Assembly: GCA_003008705.1 (NCBI GenBank)
Contig: PDUO01000026.1
Location: 558,001-622,000 of the forward strand
Direction: 5' to 3'
DNA length: 64,000 nucleotides
DNA from: Pezicula radicicola
Lineage: Eukaryota > Ascomycota > Leotiomycetes > Helotiales > Dermateaceae
This document shows, piece by piece, positions 46,336 through 57,538 of this stretch. Position 1 is the stretch's first letter. Every line of letters begins with the position of its first letter. The position numbers and the translations under genes are program-made. Under the pieces are notes generated by a model. It saw only the letters and a program-made list of their open reading frames with translations, was not told where the DNA came from and did not search any database.

Positions 46336-47122
46336 TGTAACGGTGAGTGCCGATTAAGTGAGCTTTATTGTAGCATGTCCAGTGCTGGACAACAGGAACG
46401 CTCGATCTGTGCCGAAGAAAGGGAATGCGCTGAAAGGTTGTGTGATGCGCTGGCGGTAAAATTTCAAGTCGGAGGTTGCGCAGAAACAAACTACCATGGC
46501 CGTGTAGTTCTGCAACAATTTGAGTGCTGAGATGAGGGATCAGAAGCTGTAGACGTGGGAGTCCTGTATTTGAGCTTGGTGATCGCGTCTTTCGAATAAT
46601 GCTCCCTTCGCGATGTGACTGCGCACCTCAATTACCAGGCAGAAATATTTAGCGAAGACGCTGTATCCGTATTTCATTTTACAGTAGTAGGTAGGTTCTT
46701 CCTGGTCGTCTTTTAAATCAAATACCACTTGAACCTTTCTCTATCGTCTTATAATTACCGTCTGACAATTTTAGGTAATGTTATCACCGCTACCCACGCT
46801 CAATCTTTGCCTAGGGTCACGATCCATTCAAGATCATTGCAAGTGCATCCTTTATACCCAAAAGATACAGCTATGTAGACGGCTTATTAGAATGCATTAG
46901 TACTGTACCAACCTTAATCTCAGGTTTTAGAGGCCACTACACAACAGTGCTACACAGGTAGTTTGAAATAGAATTTCGATCAATTGATAATTACAGTCTC
47001 TTAGTCTATCTATCCATCTATCTATCTTCAAGCGGAGATGCACCTCTAAAATTTATACTTAATGCAAGAAAATTATATACACTCACACCCATAAGCTCTG
47101 TTTCTGTCTATCTTCTGTTTTA
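46336..47122. other. Intergenic, about 0.8 kb
   Basis: Holds the SFH1 promoter and leader (right after 46336) and the 3' region of the MCT-like transporter. A (CTAT/CATC)-type stretch lies at about 47005-47025. No gene was seen. Confidence 0.5.
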
Positions 47123-48539
47123 TCAAATCCTTCCCCAGATACCTTTGCTACTGGCTTTCTTCGCAAGCAAAGTCCCAAAGCCACCTGCTATGATCACAAT
47201 CCCACTAAAGATGGAAACCTGCTCAAACCCACCATATCTTGTGACAAGTGCACCGTTTACCGGTGGACCGATCAAGACTGCAAAAGAAGATATACACATT
47301 CCCATACCCATGTATGTTCCAATATTCTTGGGGTCCTTGGGGACTTGTGTGAAAGCGACCGACATGAGGGAGACTATTGCACCAGAGAAGAAGCCGTATA
47401 GACCAGCAAAGACAATAATCGATGCATTGCTAGTGACTTTCTGCCAACACAGAACAAGGATTCCAGTGCAGGTGGCAAAGAAGCACAGCATGTTCAATCG
47501 GCCGAGTTTGTCAGCAAGAATACCAGGAATCACTCGTCCAAAAAAGGAGGCGCCGTTGAGAATCGATACCAGATAAGAAGCCAATTGCAAGCTCATTCCG
47601 TGAGCGGCCGCATACGTCGGGAGGTAAAATATTGGTATGAAGACACCAAGCATCATGAGAAAGGTCGCTCCAGTGAGAGTGAAAAATGGGGGTTCCTTAA
47701 GAGCACCAAACAGGAAAAATTTGCCTTTTCTTGGTGGAAGTCGAGCCTTGATTGCAACACAAGCGAATCCAAGGAGGCCAAGCATGAGAAATCCTATAGT
47801 GCGGACTGCCCAGTCAAATCCCAGCGACGGATTATAAAGCATTTTGCTGAGAGCAATAGGAAGGACTACACCTCCAATCGAAGATCCAGCTACAGCAAGG
47901 CCTAGCGCAGCACCTCGCTTCTTGTTAAAATATTGCGAGGTCGAAGCCATTGCGGGAGCCATGGTCATTCCAGTTGCGAGCCCTCCAAGAACTCCTTGCG
48001 CAAGGACGAATTGATAATAGGACTTGCAAATACTAGTCATCATCACAGAGAAAACATAGGTAGCAGCCGCAGGCCAGATTACCTATGAGAAGTTAGCGAA
48101 GCCATTAATCTGAAGTTTTATTGCGTACCTTTTCGCCATACTGGTCAAAGAGGGGTCCCCCAAAGAGTGTTCCCCCGAGGAGGAAGAACGCTTGGAGTGA
48201 ACCAATCCAAGAAATATCCGAGGGGCTCTTATGCTGGAGCTGATGTGTTTGGTAATATTCTTGGTACACTCCCTATCTTATATCAGTTGTGATTGTGCAT
48301 AAACACTTACGGGTTATACTAACAAAAGCGTTCACATAACCAAAAGTACAGAACAAAACACCAGAGCAACCAGCCGCCACAGTCCATGCTCTGGCTCCGC
48401 CCTCGGGAAAGGCAGTTTGTTCAAATCTCTCTACCTGGACGGCTCCGTTGGGTAAGCTATCTTTCAAAGAGGACTCCTCAATTTTCTGATTTTTATCGTC
48501 ACCTGTCATCATGTTGCGGTCCATATCTCTTGAGACCAT
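47123..48539 (-). CDS. MFS transporter, monocarboxylate-transporter (SLC16)-like
   Basis: Three exons, 48539-48324, 48272-48129 and 48082-47123, join in phase to give 439 aa. The order is typical of fungal MCT-like carriers: a short hydrophilic N-terminus, FPEGGARAWTVAAGCSGVLF at helix 1, FGYVNAFGVYQEYYQTHQL across the first junction, SDISWIGSLQAFFLLGGTLFGGPLFDQYG, and ASTSQYFNKKRGAALGLAVAGSSIGG. About twelve helices can be counted, with a central basic loop (KARLPPRKGK). Members move monocarboxylates, riboflavin, nicotinate-like compounds or secondary metabolites; the substrate is unknown here. The first intron uses a GTTAGT donor, chosen because it restores NAFGVYQEYYQ. A second in-frame ATG follows at 48524. 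The gene is divergent to a Zn2Cys6 regulator, which may control it. Confidence 0.9.
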
Positions 48540-49014
48540 TCTTGATGAGGTATACTCGCTCGCTTAGGGGACGGGCGTATGAGTGCGAAGTAGTAGAAAT
48601 CTGAGAATGAAAGAGTGACGGCGCTCTTGAAGGCCCAGTCGAAAAAGGAATATATGGTAAATGGGATGTTCCTTGAAATGCGATGAAGTGCTCAGTAAAG
48701 CTAAAGTAAATATATATAGGTATGTAAGGGGGCATCCGCTGGTATTGCGACGACCCATCTTCGGACACATGAGTGTCGCTTATTGGATACTTTATCTCCG
48801 GCTCGGCTTATTCAGCATCCTCGTCTCGCCAGAACGTGTGTCCGAATGTATGTCCCAGGATGTCCGAAAGTACTTCAACCTCCATTGTGTCCCCCGATTG
48901 CTCTTCTTTCTCCGTCAATAATACCACGAATTTGCCGTTTTCACAATACTGTGTTTATTGTGTAATATCTACCTACTAGTATACGTACATGTATGTACCT
49001 GGCCGATTCGGAAG
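48540..49014. promoter_or_regulatory. Shared divergent promoter, MCT-like transporter and Zn2Cys6 regulator
   Basis: 475 bp between the two start codons. CGG/CCG triplets, the half-sites favoured by Zn2Cys6 dimers, occur here, for example CTCCGGCTCGG near 48795-48805 and CCGATTCGGAAG near 49002-49013. These are candidates by inspection only. Confidence 0.6.
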
Positions 49015-51572
49015 ATGGATAGAAGCACAGCATCATCTCCTGCAGCCCTACGACGAAAACGCCGGCGCCCGGCAATCTCGTGCGTTCAGTGTCGACGACG
49101 AAAGGTCCGCTGTGATCGAGGTATTCCCTGTTCTCAGTGTACAAAAGGAAAGAATGCTTCGTGTAGATATGATCCAGATGACCCACCAGTTCGAAGGCCG
49201 AGGGTATTGTCTGCTACAACCTCATCTGTCACGTTTCCCTTAAGTCCGGCTCCCAGCAGAGGCGACAACAGGACACCAAACACACATGCAACCCCATCAA
49301 TAAACTCTAGTAACACAGCACCTATTCTCGACGCCCAACCTCCGTGGCAGCCTTTGGAACACCAGGAGGAAGCATCCTCGTCTCGAACAGGAACAACTTT
49401 TGAGGATTCCACTGATCGAGGAGATAAATGGCAGAATGTCTATTCAGGAGATGGTCCAATTATGGTGTCACTATCAAGTGACATCCCTTATGGTCTCCAC
49501 AGGGCTCGAGGCATAATGAGCAAGGGCCGCTTGTATGGAAAAAGTCACTGTACGTGTTCGGTTCTTTGTCTTCTCACCCCCGATCATAAATGTGTTTTCC
49601 CTTATGTACTCTATTTATCCCCTAAAATCCCTAAAACGCTTAGTTTCACTCCCACTTTCTCCAAAAACAAACTATATGGAGAAATGCTGACTCGGCCGAT
49701 TTTGAACAGGGGGTAATGCATTTGCGCCGGTAAGATGCCTGATCTTGCCCAAGTCGCTTTACTAACACTTCACAGTTCGAAAAAATGACTAAGATCAAGC
49801 AACAGTTAAATTTCGAAGAAAATTCGGAGCTTGCTAATCTTCTTAAGAATTGCAAATCCATAGCTCGAGCGACTAAGACATCGACTCCTCTTCCAGTCCC
49901 AGTCTCAATGGATTTCACTTCTCTCGTTCCTGCTCGAGAGATAGCAGATGAGTTAGTCGAGCATTACTTTCGTACCTTTGAATCTTTCCACCGTATCTTA
50001 CATCGTCAATCCTTCTACCGAGAGTGTGCGGGTTATTGGAATAACCCGGCAACTACCAACACCCCTTTTGTGGTTAAGTTGCTTCTCGTAATGAGTATTG
50101 ACACTTGTTTTCATTCAGATATCTCGATCCGTTCTTTTGCCACTCAATGGGTAAATGCAGCCCACTCCTTCGTCGGTGGTCCTTACGAGAAAGGTCGCCT
50201 TAATATTTCAGGCCTGCAAATACATTGTCTTCTCATCGTAGCAAAGCAAACAACAAACGGCACAGGTGGGGACCTTGTATGGGGCTCCGCTGGCCTACTT
50301 CTTCGAACAGCTATGACAATGGGGCTACATCTTGATCCAAAGTACTTTCCCAAAATGACGGTTTTCCATTCTGAGATGCGTAAAAGGCTCTGGGCTACTG
50401 TTCTTGAGATAAATGTTCAAGTTTCTCTAGGCTCCGGTATGCCACCGCTACTGTCTCTGGATGATTTTGACTGTGGCCCTCCCTCTAACATCAATGACGA
50501 AGACATTGATGAGCTCACAAAAGTAGCTCCGATACCAAAAGCTGAGGTTTGTCAATACAATTCATTTACACGTATTAGAGATTGTTTCGGAAATTATCTA
50601 TATTTGCGACATGCTGACGACGAAGTCCTGAACAGGGAGTTTTCACGCAGACATCAATCCAAATTGCACTCTTACAATCCTTGAAAACTCGCGTTTCCAT
50701 CGCTTCCGTAGTAAACAACTTCCGGCGGGAGCCTAGCTATGAGGAAATTCTCAATCTAGGCAGCGATTTGACCTCTCAATTACGCTTCCAAACTGCCCTC
50801 TTTCATGATCCCGCGCTCCCAGACAAGCCAACTGCGCTCCAAAAGAACGTTTTAGATGTCATGACGCGACGCTTCCTAGCAGCGCTTCATATGCCCTTCT
50901 CATTTCTTGCAGATAGCGATCCACGGTATTATTTCTCCCGCAAGGTAGCGTTAGATTATTGCATGATTAGTATGTCCTACGCTGGAGACAGCGATGCAGA
51001 ATCGGACGATTACAACCGCCTTAAGTTGCAAGCAGGTGGTGTTTTTCGAGAAGTGATGATCATGTGTGCAACGATAATTGGTCTCGAACTCCACTGCCGC
51101 CTTTTAGAAGATTCTGGACCATCAAATCATGCCAGGATATCCAGGGAGCCACTTCACCAACTACTCGCCGACATGGTCGTTCTCACTCGCTGTCGTATCT
51201 TAGCCGGGGAAACAAACGTCCAAGGTTACTTCTGGTTTTCGATAACGAAAGCACAGCTCGATGCTATAGAAGCTGGAAAAGACACTCAGAAGGCTGTTCA
51301 AGAGACTGCTAAGAGGGTTATAAGTGAAGCATATGAGATTTTGAAAGAGAGAGCAACCCTGACGCCTCTGGCGCAGACCCCGGCCGTAGAAGAGATAAAT
51401 CCAGAAGATGGTTTTGGGTGGGATTCACTGGTGAGTTTCTGCGACTAGGAAGCAGAACTGACAAAAATCGCTAACAATTAGACACAAGATGCAAGACACA
51501 ACAAGCTTTAATATCGATGTTCCTGATTCATGGCTCTTCTCCGGTTTAGATGAGGATGGTGGGATGATTTGA
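49015..51572 (+). CDS. Zn2Cys6 fungal-specific transcription factor
   Basis: Five exons, 49015-49549, 49710-49729 (20 nt), 49776-50546, 50636-51430 and 51489-51572, join in phase to give 734 aa. The binuclear cluster has Cys at 23, 26, 33, 39, 42 and 50 (C-x2-C-x6-C-x5-C-x2-C-x7-C), preceded by an Arg/Lys-rich stretch. A Ser/Pro-rich linker leads to a fungal_trans middle-homology region. This includes ELVEHYFRTFESFHRILHR, LLLRTAMTMGLHLDP, MRKRLWATVLEINVQVSLGSGMPP and VFTQTSIQIALLQSLKTR, the last restored by removing an 89-nt intron with a GTTTGT donor. The final exon begins after an AAG acceptor and encodes a short acidic/aromatic tail (DVPDSWLFSGLDEDG), a plausible activation motif. The gene is nuclear and regulatory by family. 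Its divergent neighbour is an MFS transporter, a frequent target arrangement. Confidence 0.9.
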
Positions 51573-51988
51573 AAGTAGACGTAGGTGACGGTCATCGCGT
51601 GTTGCACTCATTGTTTGAGTTATGGTCGCCACTCTTCACAAGAAATGTATCTCAAGAATCACGTGGACAACGGTGGAGGCAAGTGCTCTGTGAGGTGTGT
51701 GCTTCCAACCTTGATGGCCAACCAAGCGGGACTTGAGTTCGACTTCAGCCTCGTCCCTCCTTTGAAAACCCCTACAAATAAGGGAAGCAGTACCTTGACG
51801 GGCCTTCATTAACATTCACAAATTTTGCTTTCACCTTCTCTTCGTTCATTATCATTGCAGCATCATTCCAATACGATTCACAAGCATTACAGTATCGTAT
51901 TCACAGCCTTGCTAAGCATTAAAAACCAGCCTCGTCTTTCGATATACCATCAGCGACACCTTATCCCTAACCAATTGATCAATACAAA
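51573..51988. other. Intergenic, 416 bp
   Basis: Contains the 3' region of the Zn2Cys6 gene and the promoter of the gene at 51989. A pyrimidine-rich stretch near 51820-51850 and an A-rich stretch before the next ATG fit a fungal promoter. No gene was seen. Confidence 0.5.
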
Positions 51989-53217
51989 ATGACAAACAAT
52001 CTACTACGGACAAACGGAGGCAGTGAATTATCACCAGAGTTGGTTCTGCTCATTGTGGAATTTATTGAATACAGTCCAGATCAGATCAATACGTTGATGA
52101 CTCTTTGCAAAGTAAGAAAAGATACGTTGTTCATCAGTCCCATTGCTAAGTATCCAGTCCTTCCGAGGGCTACTACTCAACCGCCAATGCTCTATCACCA
52201 ATAGGATTTACAACACTCAAATACGACTTCAACCCAAACGTACACGGCCAATGATATCCTGCTGCGAGATTTGCGTTGCCTTAGCAGAAAATCTGCGAGC
52301 TGAGGTTGCCGAAATTGCGTCACGTAAAGGTCCAATCATACTATCGGCGATTAGCCAAGGTCTTGTACGAAAAGAACTCATGTAAGTCGTTGTCCTGCGG
52401 CTAAATCCATTCTGAATTGTCCACTTTATCTGAGTCTACCAAACCGACATTTGACTAACTTGTCTAGGCCGAATACCTACTCCTGGCTTTCGGAGCAGTC
52501 GTTCAGGAAACATGTTAATACTACTCTACTGAAAAGCTCATTTATGAAGAACTTAACCTCCATTCACCATGTACAAAGTGGGTTAACGTTGGAATCATTC
52601 CTTGCGTCGACTTTCTCATTTCAGTTACGTGCTCTGGACCTCCTGTACGCCTTTGCTGAATGTACAGTCTCAGGTGAGCCAAGGTACGTCTTGAGCTATC
52701 CAAAATGATACGCTAATCCGAAGCTGACTACAGCAATGGTAGCCGAGCACAAGATCTCATAAAGCATTCCTCTACCTGTAATCCATACGAGCTCAGAAAG
52801 GCCCAAGAAAGCTACTTATTACGGCTCTCGCCGCAGTTGCTCGCTCTGCTTGGTATGAGCGCTGCCACAATTTCAGCCCAATACCTAGTCTCCGAAGCAA
52901 TCTCACGCCCTGGCGAAATGCTTTCGATACAGGATGAGCAATTAGTTTTCGAAGAAAGATTGCTACGGCACGGACCGTTTTTCCTATGGGGGTATGTTGC
53001 AGGATCTCCTGTAGTAAAAAACTGGGTGAGAAGTGAAATGAAGCAGGGAATGCAAGAAATGAGGGATTTTGAAAGCGGTAAGGCGAATTGTCTTCCGAGT
53101 TTGCAGAGCATGCTCGGTCGCATATTCTGTGAGAAGGTACAGTGTGTTAATTTTCCTGGACGATGGTCGTGGATGGCTACTGAAGTAGATCGATTGGTAG
53201 AACTTGGCTGCCTGTAA
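51989..53217 (+). CDS. Uncharacterised protein with F-box-like N-terminus
   Basis: Four exons, 51989-52111, 52158-52381, 52468-52683 and 52734-53217, join in phase to give 348 aa. The N-terminus LSPELVLLIVEFIEYSPDQINTLMTLCKSFRGLLLNRQCSITNRIY resembles the short F-box-like helices found at the start of many fungal leucine-rich or uncharacterised proteins. The rest is mostly helical with no motif I recognise (for example LVSEAISRPGEMLSIQDEQLVFEERLLRHGPFF near 260). F-box proteins bring targets to SCF ubiquitin ligases, but Skp1 binding cannot be judged here. Exon joints are supported by phase and by continuity of the predicted helices, not by a full-length family match. The start at 51989 is the first ATG, in CAAAATGAC context. 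Confidence 0.68.
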
Positions 53218-54185
53218 TGGTATCTAGGGTTGGGTTAGGGACATGATTAGAGTGTTAGTTTAGAGCATTGAATACAATCGTTGAATTGATGAACTGAAAT
53301 AGTCGATGTGACACTGGTTTCATCTTTGCGGAGGTGAGAAAAGTGATGTAAGTTGCAGGAGCAAATTAAGTAAACAAAAATGCTAAATTGTAGTTTCTTG
53401 TTTTTTCTTTTTTAGAAAAACACCCATAAGGCTACAAAAACCCTAATAAGCAAATTTCTTCCACGCCAAACCGAGAGCTAGCACCTGTAAGGACAGTCGA
53501 ACCCACACAGTTGCACTCAACGAAACTAACAAACTTCAAAGAAGTTGGTTAGGTTGCCATGGAAGTAAAAGCAAGAGTTCTTTATACCTTAAGAATTTCC
53601 TCCACGGAATGAGGTTACCGCCAAATACAAAAAATCAGTACGCCTGGTTTCTGTGTCTACAGTTTTGCTGTTTTGTTGTATATTCTTTGCTTTCCGGTTT
53701 TCCTTTTTTGTTTGTTTTGATTTTGATGGGAGAGAGGGTCAGAGGGGTGCATTTTTTTAGGCGACGTGAGGTTGTTGGTTTAAGTGAAGGGTTGGTTGGT
53801 GAGATGTGAGTGTTGGTGTTAGAGAAGGGATTGGGGATTGTGTAGGTAGGGAATTGGTTGCTTTGGGGACCTTGCTTTGAGGAGATTATTTTGGGTATGT
53901 GTTGCCCTTTTTTCTTTTGTAGCTTTTGCTATTGTATATGTAAATATAGATCTGGATTTCAGAGAGTTTTCAAGATTTAAACTGGATAGCAATGTGTACT
54001 AATATTTCTTGAGTATGGTGAGAAGAGCAATTGAGGCATACTTGACTTGGGAAATGAGCTTCTCTAGATATTGTTGAACTCTTCGCCTATTTCTAAGCAT
54101 AAGCGCTCTTTAAAATAAATTAAATAAAAGCCATACATTCTATGAAACTACGATAAAGTAACCACTCGAAAATACTATAGACCCT
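53218..54185. other. Intergenic, about 1 kb, convergent
   Basis: Lies between the stops of the gene at 51989 and the F-box gene. The part from 53.65 to 53.95 kb is T/G-rich on the plus strand. One 66-codon frame at 53609-53809 has no known motif. No RNA gene or repeat was recognised. Confidence 0.5.
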
Positions 54186-56010
54186 CTAACTAGTTTGATG
54201 AATCAAGCCGTCGGTCCCCAACTCAAACACCAGCTCGTAGTCAGAGTCATCCGAATCCTCACCATCATCGTCCATATCAGGGATACTGTTTGGATCAAAA
54301 TCCTCGATGTCATCGCTAATTTTCCAGAATGCTGTCGGACCTGCTGGTCCTCGGATGTCATAGTCTCTGTTGGGAATAAGTGTGTTAGCAACGAGAGATT
54401 AGGATAAGATGGGAGGAAAATAGCAAGCGTACTTGTCAAACCAGTTTCCAATAACTCCTCTCTGACTGCGAATTCCGCCAATTTGAATACCCTCAGAGCG
54501 CCAACGTTCCTCGCCTCCATAGATAGAAAACGACGTCCAGTGAACCTCTCCTTCCTTGGTGACTCGGACGTGCCCTTTGCCTTTTAAGTCAGTGATAAAG
54601 TGTTTGAGGGTTTGAGGGAATCTAGAAACGAACCTCTTATGATAGAGTTTGCATTTGAATCCCACAACATACCACTGGATCGAGAGTTACCTCGGAAATA
54701 AACGATGGGGTAACCTGGGTGATCCTCAGGTCCTGGAGGCTCAATTTTAACGACCTTTATTTCCATCTTTATCATGCGGACCACCTCAGAGGCATCATAT
54801 GCTACTCGAGGCTCATCTGCAGGCTGTTCTGGGTGAGTGAAGTTGTAGGCAAAAAGGTCGCTATAGTCTGGAGGTTTATGATTAGAGCGTAGACATGCAA
54901 GATATGGGAAGATATGTTACCAAGGAAGCAGACTATCTATGGTGAGGTGTTAGTTTGCGACTTGACAGTATGTTCTGCAGCTTACCCTCATGTATGTGCC
55001 AGAAATGCCATATGGGTCCTGAGCATCTAGTTCTGCGTTTTCTTTTGACTTTTCAATAATTTGTTTTGCAAATGGTATTTCACCAGATATGTAGCTATCA
55101 GGAACAGCGTCTAAAAATGGTGTTTCCCACACTTTGCTTAGGAAAGGTGTAGCTCTGTCATCGAAGCGACGAAGATTGTAACCCAAAGTTACCATGATGG
55201 CTTCGATCCTCTCCCAGTCTACGTTACCGGAGCCGTCTTCCATAAAAGGCCCCCATTTTGTTTTTTGGGTGTAATTGCGCAAATCGTAGACTTTGGAACA
55301 GGCATATGGATACGTCCTCTGGGATCTCCGCTTGCCAGCAGATTCCAGAGGGGAACCATAGAGACAATGAAGTTTTGCTGATGCTTGGCGTGCTGGAAAA
55401 GGCTGGCGGACAAATGAAACACGATCTTGATATCTTGCTCGGTCGAAAAGCTCTGAATGACAAAGGAATGCATCCTGGTTTTGCTTGCTTTTAAAATGGT
55501 GTTGTAGGAAGAGGACGGTCTGCAACTCGGGACCATCCGGATTTGATGGAGCTCTGGCTGTTTGCAGTAGTTCGGTTACAGTCTGTCCAACAAACTCGAT
55601 ATGCTGCAACTGTTGGACAAAAGTCATGAGCGTCAAAATGCAGAGCAATATGTTCAAAGAGCATCAGGATACCTTATCTTCAAGATTAGTACCAGAAAAG
55701 ATGTCCTCTAGCCTAATAATCTTTCTTATCTCCTCGGTCCAAACTGGTTCGGCGGCGTTGGACCTTGGAGTGTAATCCTACAAATTGCTTAGTAGAAAGA
55801 ACAATGAGTAAGAAATAACAAACTGACCATGGTATGAAGATAGACAGCTTTAGACAGCATCTGATTATCCTTCAGGAAGGCATATAGGGAACGACATGTT
55901 TGGGATATCCGGGGTAAGTCTTTGGGGTCCAGCCCTCTCAGGATGCAGTGGAGGACTTCGTGTGGCAGCGCCAGGAGAGGTGGCATGGCTGGTGTATGAT
56001 AATTTGTCAT
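54186..56010 (-). CDS. F-box protein of unknown target
   Basis: Seven exons, 56010-55828, 55777-55673, 55609-54986, 54936-54921 (16 nt), 54867-54691, 54580-54433 and 54366-54186, join in phase to give 477 aa. The first ATG in a favourable place is MTNYHTPAMPP. An F-box follows at about 12-50 (LLALPHEVLHCILRGLDPKD and LPRISQTCRSLYAFL). The middle is globular without a known fold (RTYPYACSKVYDLRNYTQ, WGPFMEDGSGNVDWERIEAI). The end has EGVHWTSFSIYGGEERW-like sequence and an acidic Asp/Ser-rich tail. The family is likely an SCF substrate adaptor; the substrate is unknown. The 16-nt microexon is needed to keep the frame and gives RIVCFLDYSDLF across three exons. Transcription is toward the gene at 51989. 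Confidence 0.85.
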
Positions 56011-56456
56011 GAAGAGAAATTGTTCTAGATGCTTGTTGTGAAGAAGAATGTGTGGAATATGTAGATATGTAGAATGCGTAGAACGTGCGGAGTGGGTGAG
56101 GTTGTTGGCTTGAGGCTCGGAGTTAAGATATGTAGCGGCGGGGGAAGTCAAAGCAGCACTCGTTGAATGAGTGGAAACACAGTCGCTTTCCAGTGCCGCT
56201 TGATGCTCCACAGCAAGCTCCCCGCATTCCCCAATATCGTGAGATACAGGAGCTTGTACAGGACAGTAAAATACTAGGTATTTTAACTACTTTCGTATCT
56301 ACCTATGTACTAAGAACAGTAGCATGGAAGAACGCCTATTTACTAAATCAACAAACGACGCTACCTAGGGTATCTCGCTTTTCCAACATGAGCAATTTAA
56401 CCAATTCCAACCATGATTCACCAGGTTAGGTACTTCGTAGTCGTTGATTGAAGCCA
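56011..56456. other. Intergenic, 446 bp
   Basis: Upstream region of the F-box gene and 3' region of the hydroxylase gene, both transcribed leftwards. The F-box frame stays open for 67 codons upstream of its ATG, but no other ATG is found in it. Nothing else was recognised. Confidence 0.5.
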
Positions 56457-57538
56457 TCACCCCTTCCGCCCACTCTTTCTCCTCCAACTCAACGCGCGCG
56501 CGCCTTCTTTACCGCTCTCTTTGGCATTATCCCAAGCATTGCCACCTTTCTCCTTGACTTGGTGTTTGTCAGCCTCATTTCTCATGTCCCCCACAACGTC
56601 CTGTCCTATACTTGTTCCGTGCACCCAATCCAATAACCCCCAAGGCGCATAGTTTCCCTTGCCTTTTCCTTCACTATGCAGGTCTTGTCTTCTAGCAATA
56701 CCCCCAAGCATTATTCCTGGCACAGTCGAGTATCCAGATAGGGTCATGGTTTCTTCAAGCGTGATAAGTGAGAGCAAGAGCAGGTACGTAAGTAGATGTG
56801 TTCGAAATATGGCCGACGGGAGGTAGGTGGGTAGAAAGCGGAATAGAAGATATGATAATGGATGGTCGTAGTGACTGCTGAATGAGTAAGGCGATGTAAT
56901 ACTGTGGAAATACTGTTGATGGAGTTTGGACACGAAGTTCGGCGATGTCGGGTGGAGTATGAATCGGTGAATGTAGTATTGTAGGATCTATCACGTTTCA
57001 TCAGCTACTTGACCTGGTTAAGGGACCCGATTCGACATACCTCTCGGAAGAAAAGCCCTCGGGCTAGATCTTTAAATATAGACCATGGCATGGGAAGTGT
57101 CGTTGTAACTCTCAGCGCGCTTCTGATGTGCAACACCTCTGTCAACAGCATTTCCACACCCACTTGGATCGCAGCCCCCAAGCACACATTGAAGATGCTG
57201 AGACCAATGACCTGATATAATTGTGGTCTTGTTGCCCCTCTTCTCGAAACCTTCAAGCCCCCTGTTCGTGTTGGCAATGCTGCCCCGCCTTGCGCCTTGA
57301 GACCAACAGATAGACTGGGAAGAATGGTATCGAAGATCAGGAATAGTGTCGAGGGTACTACGAAAAAAAATATGCGTATGCCGAGCGTGCCGATGGCTTC
57401 AACTCTGAGAGGAGGATGCGAGAGGACGAGGGTGGACCAAGTCATATAGAAGAATAACAAATTGATCGAGGTCGAGTACGATGTAAGGCCGGGCATCATA
57501 AAGTAGCCCAAAACGGGAAGTGAGAGGAGAGCATCCAT
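56457..57538 (-). CDS. Fatty acid hydroxylase/sterol desaturase superfamily membrane protein
   Basis: Two exons, 57538-57041 and 56987-56457, join in phase to give 342 aa. Several hydrophobic helices occupy the first two thirds (for example IRIFFFVVPSTLFLIFDTIL). Histidine boxes follow: YYIHRFILH (about 170-178), KLHQQYFHS (about 188-196) and SSHYDHPLSYLL (about 204-215). The segment NYAPWGLLDWVHGTS near 285-300 matches the family's conserved D-x2-HGT region. These enzymes use a di-iron centre in the ER membrane to hydroxylate or desaturate lipid chains. The second box, normally HxxHH, has Phe where the first His of the pair is expected, so activity is uncertain. The basic C-terminal tail (SWRRKSGRKG) is unremarkable. 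The specific substrate is unknown. Confidence 0.85.
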
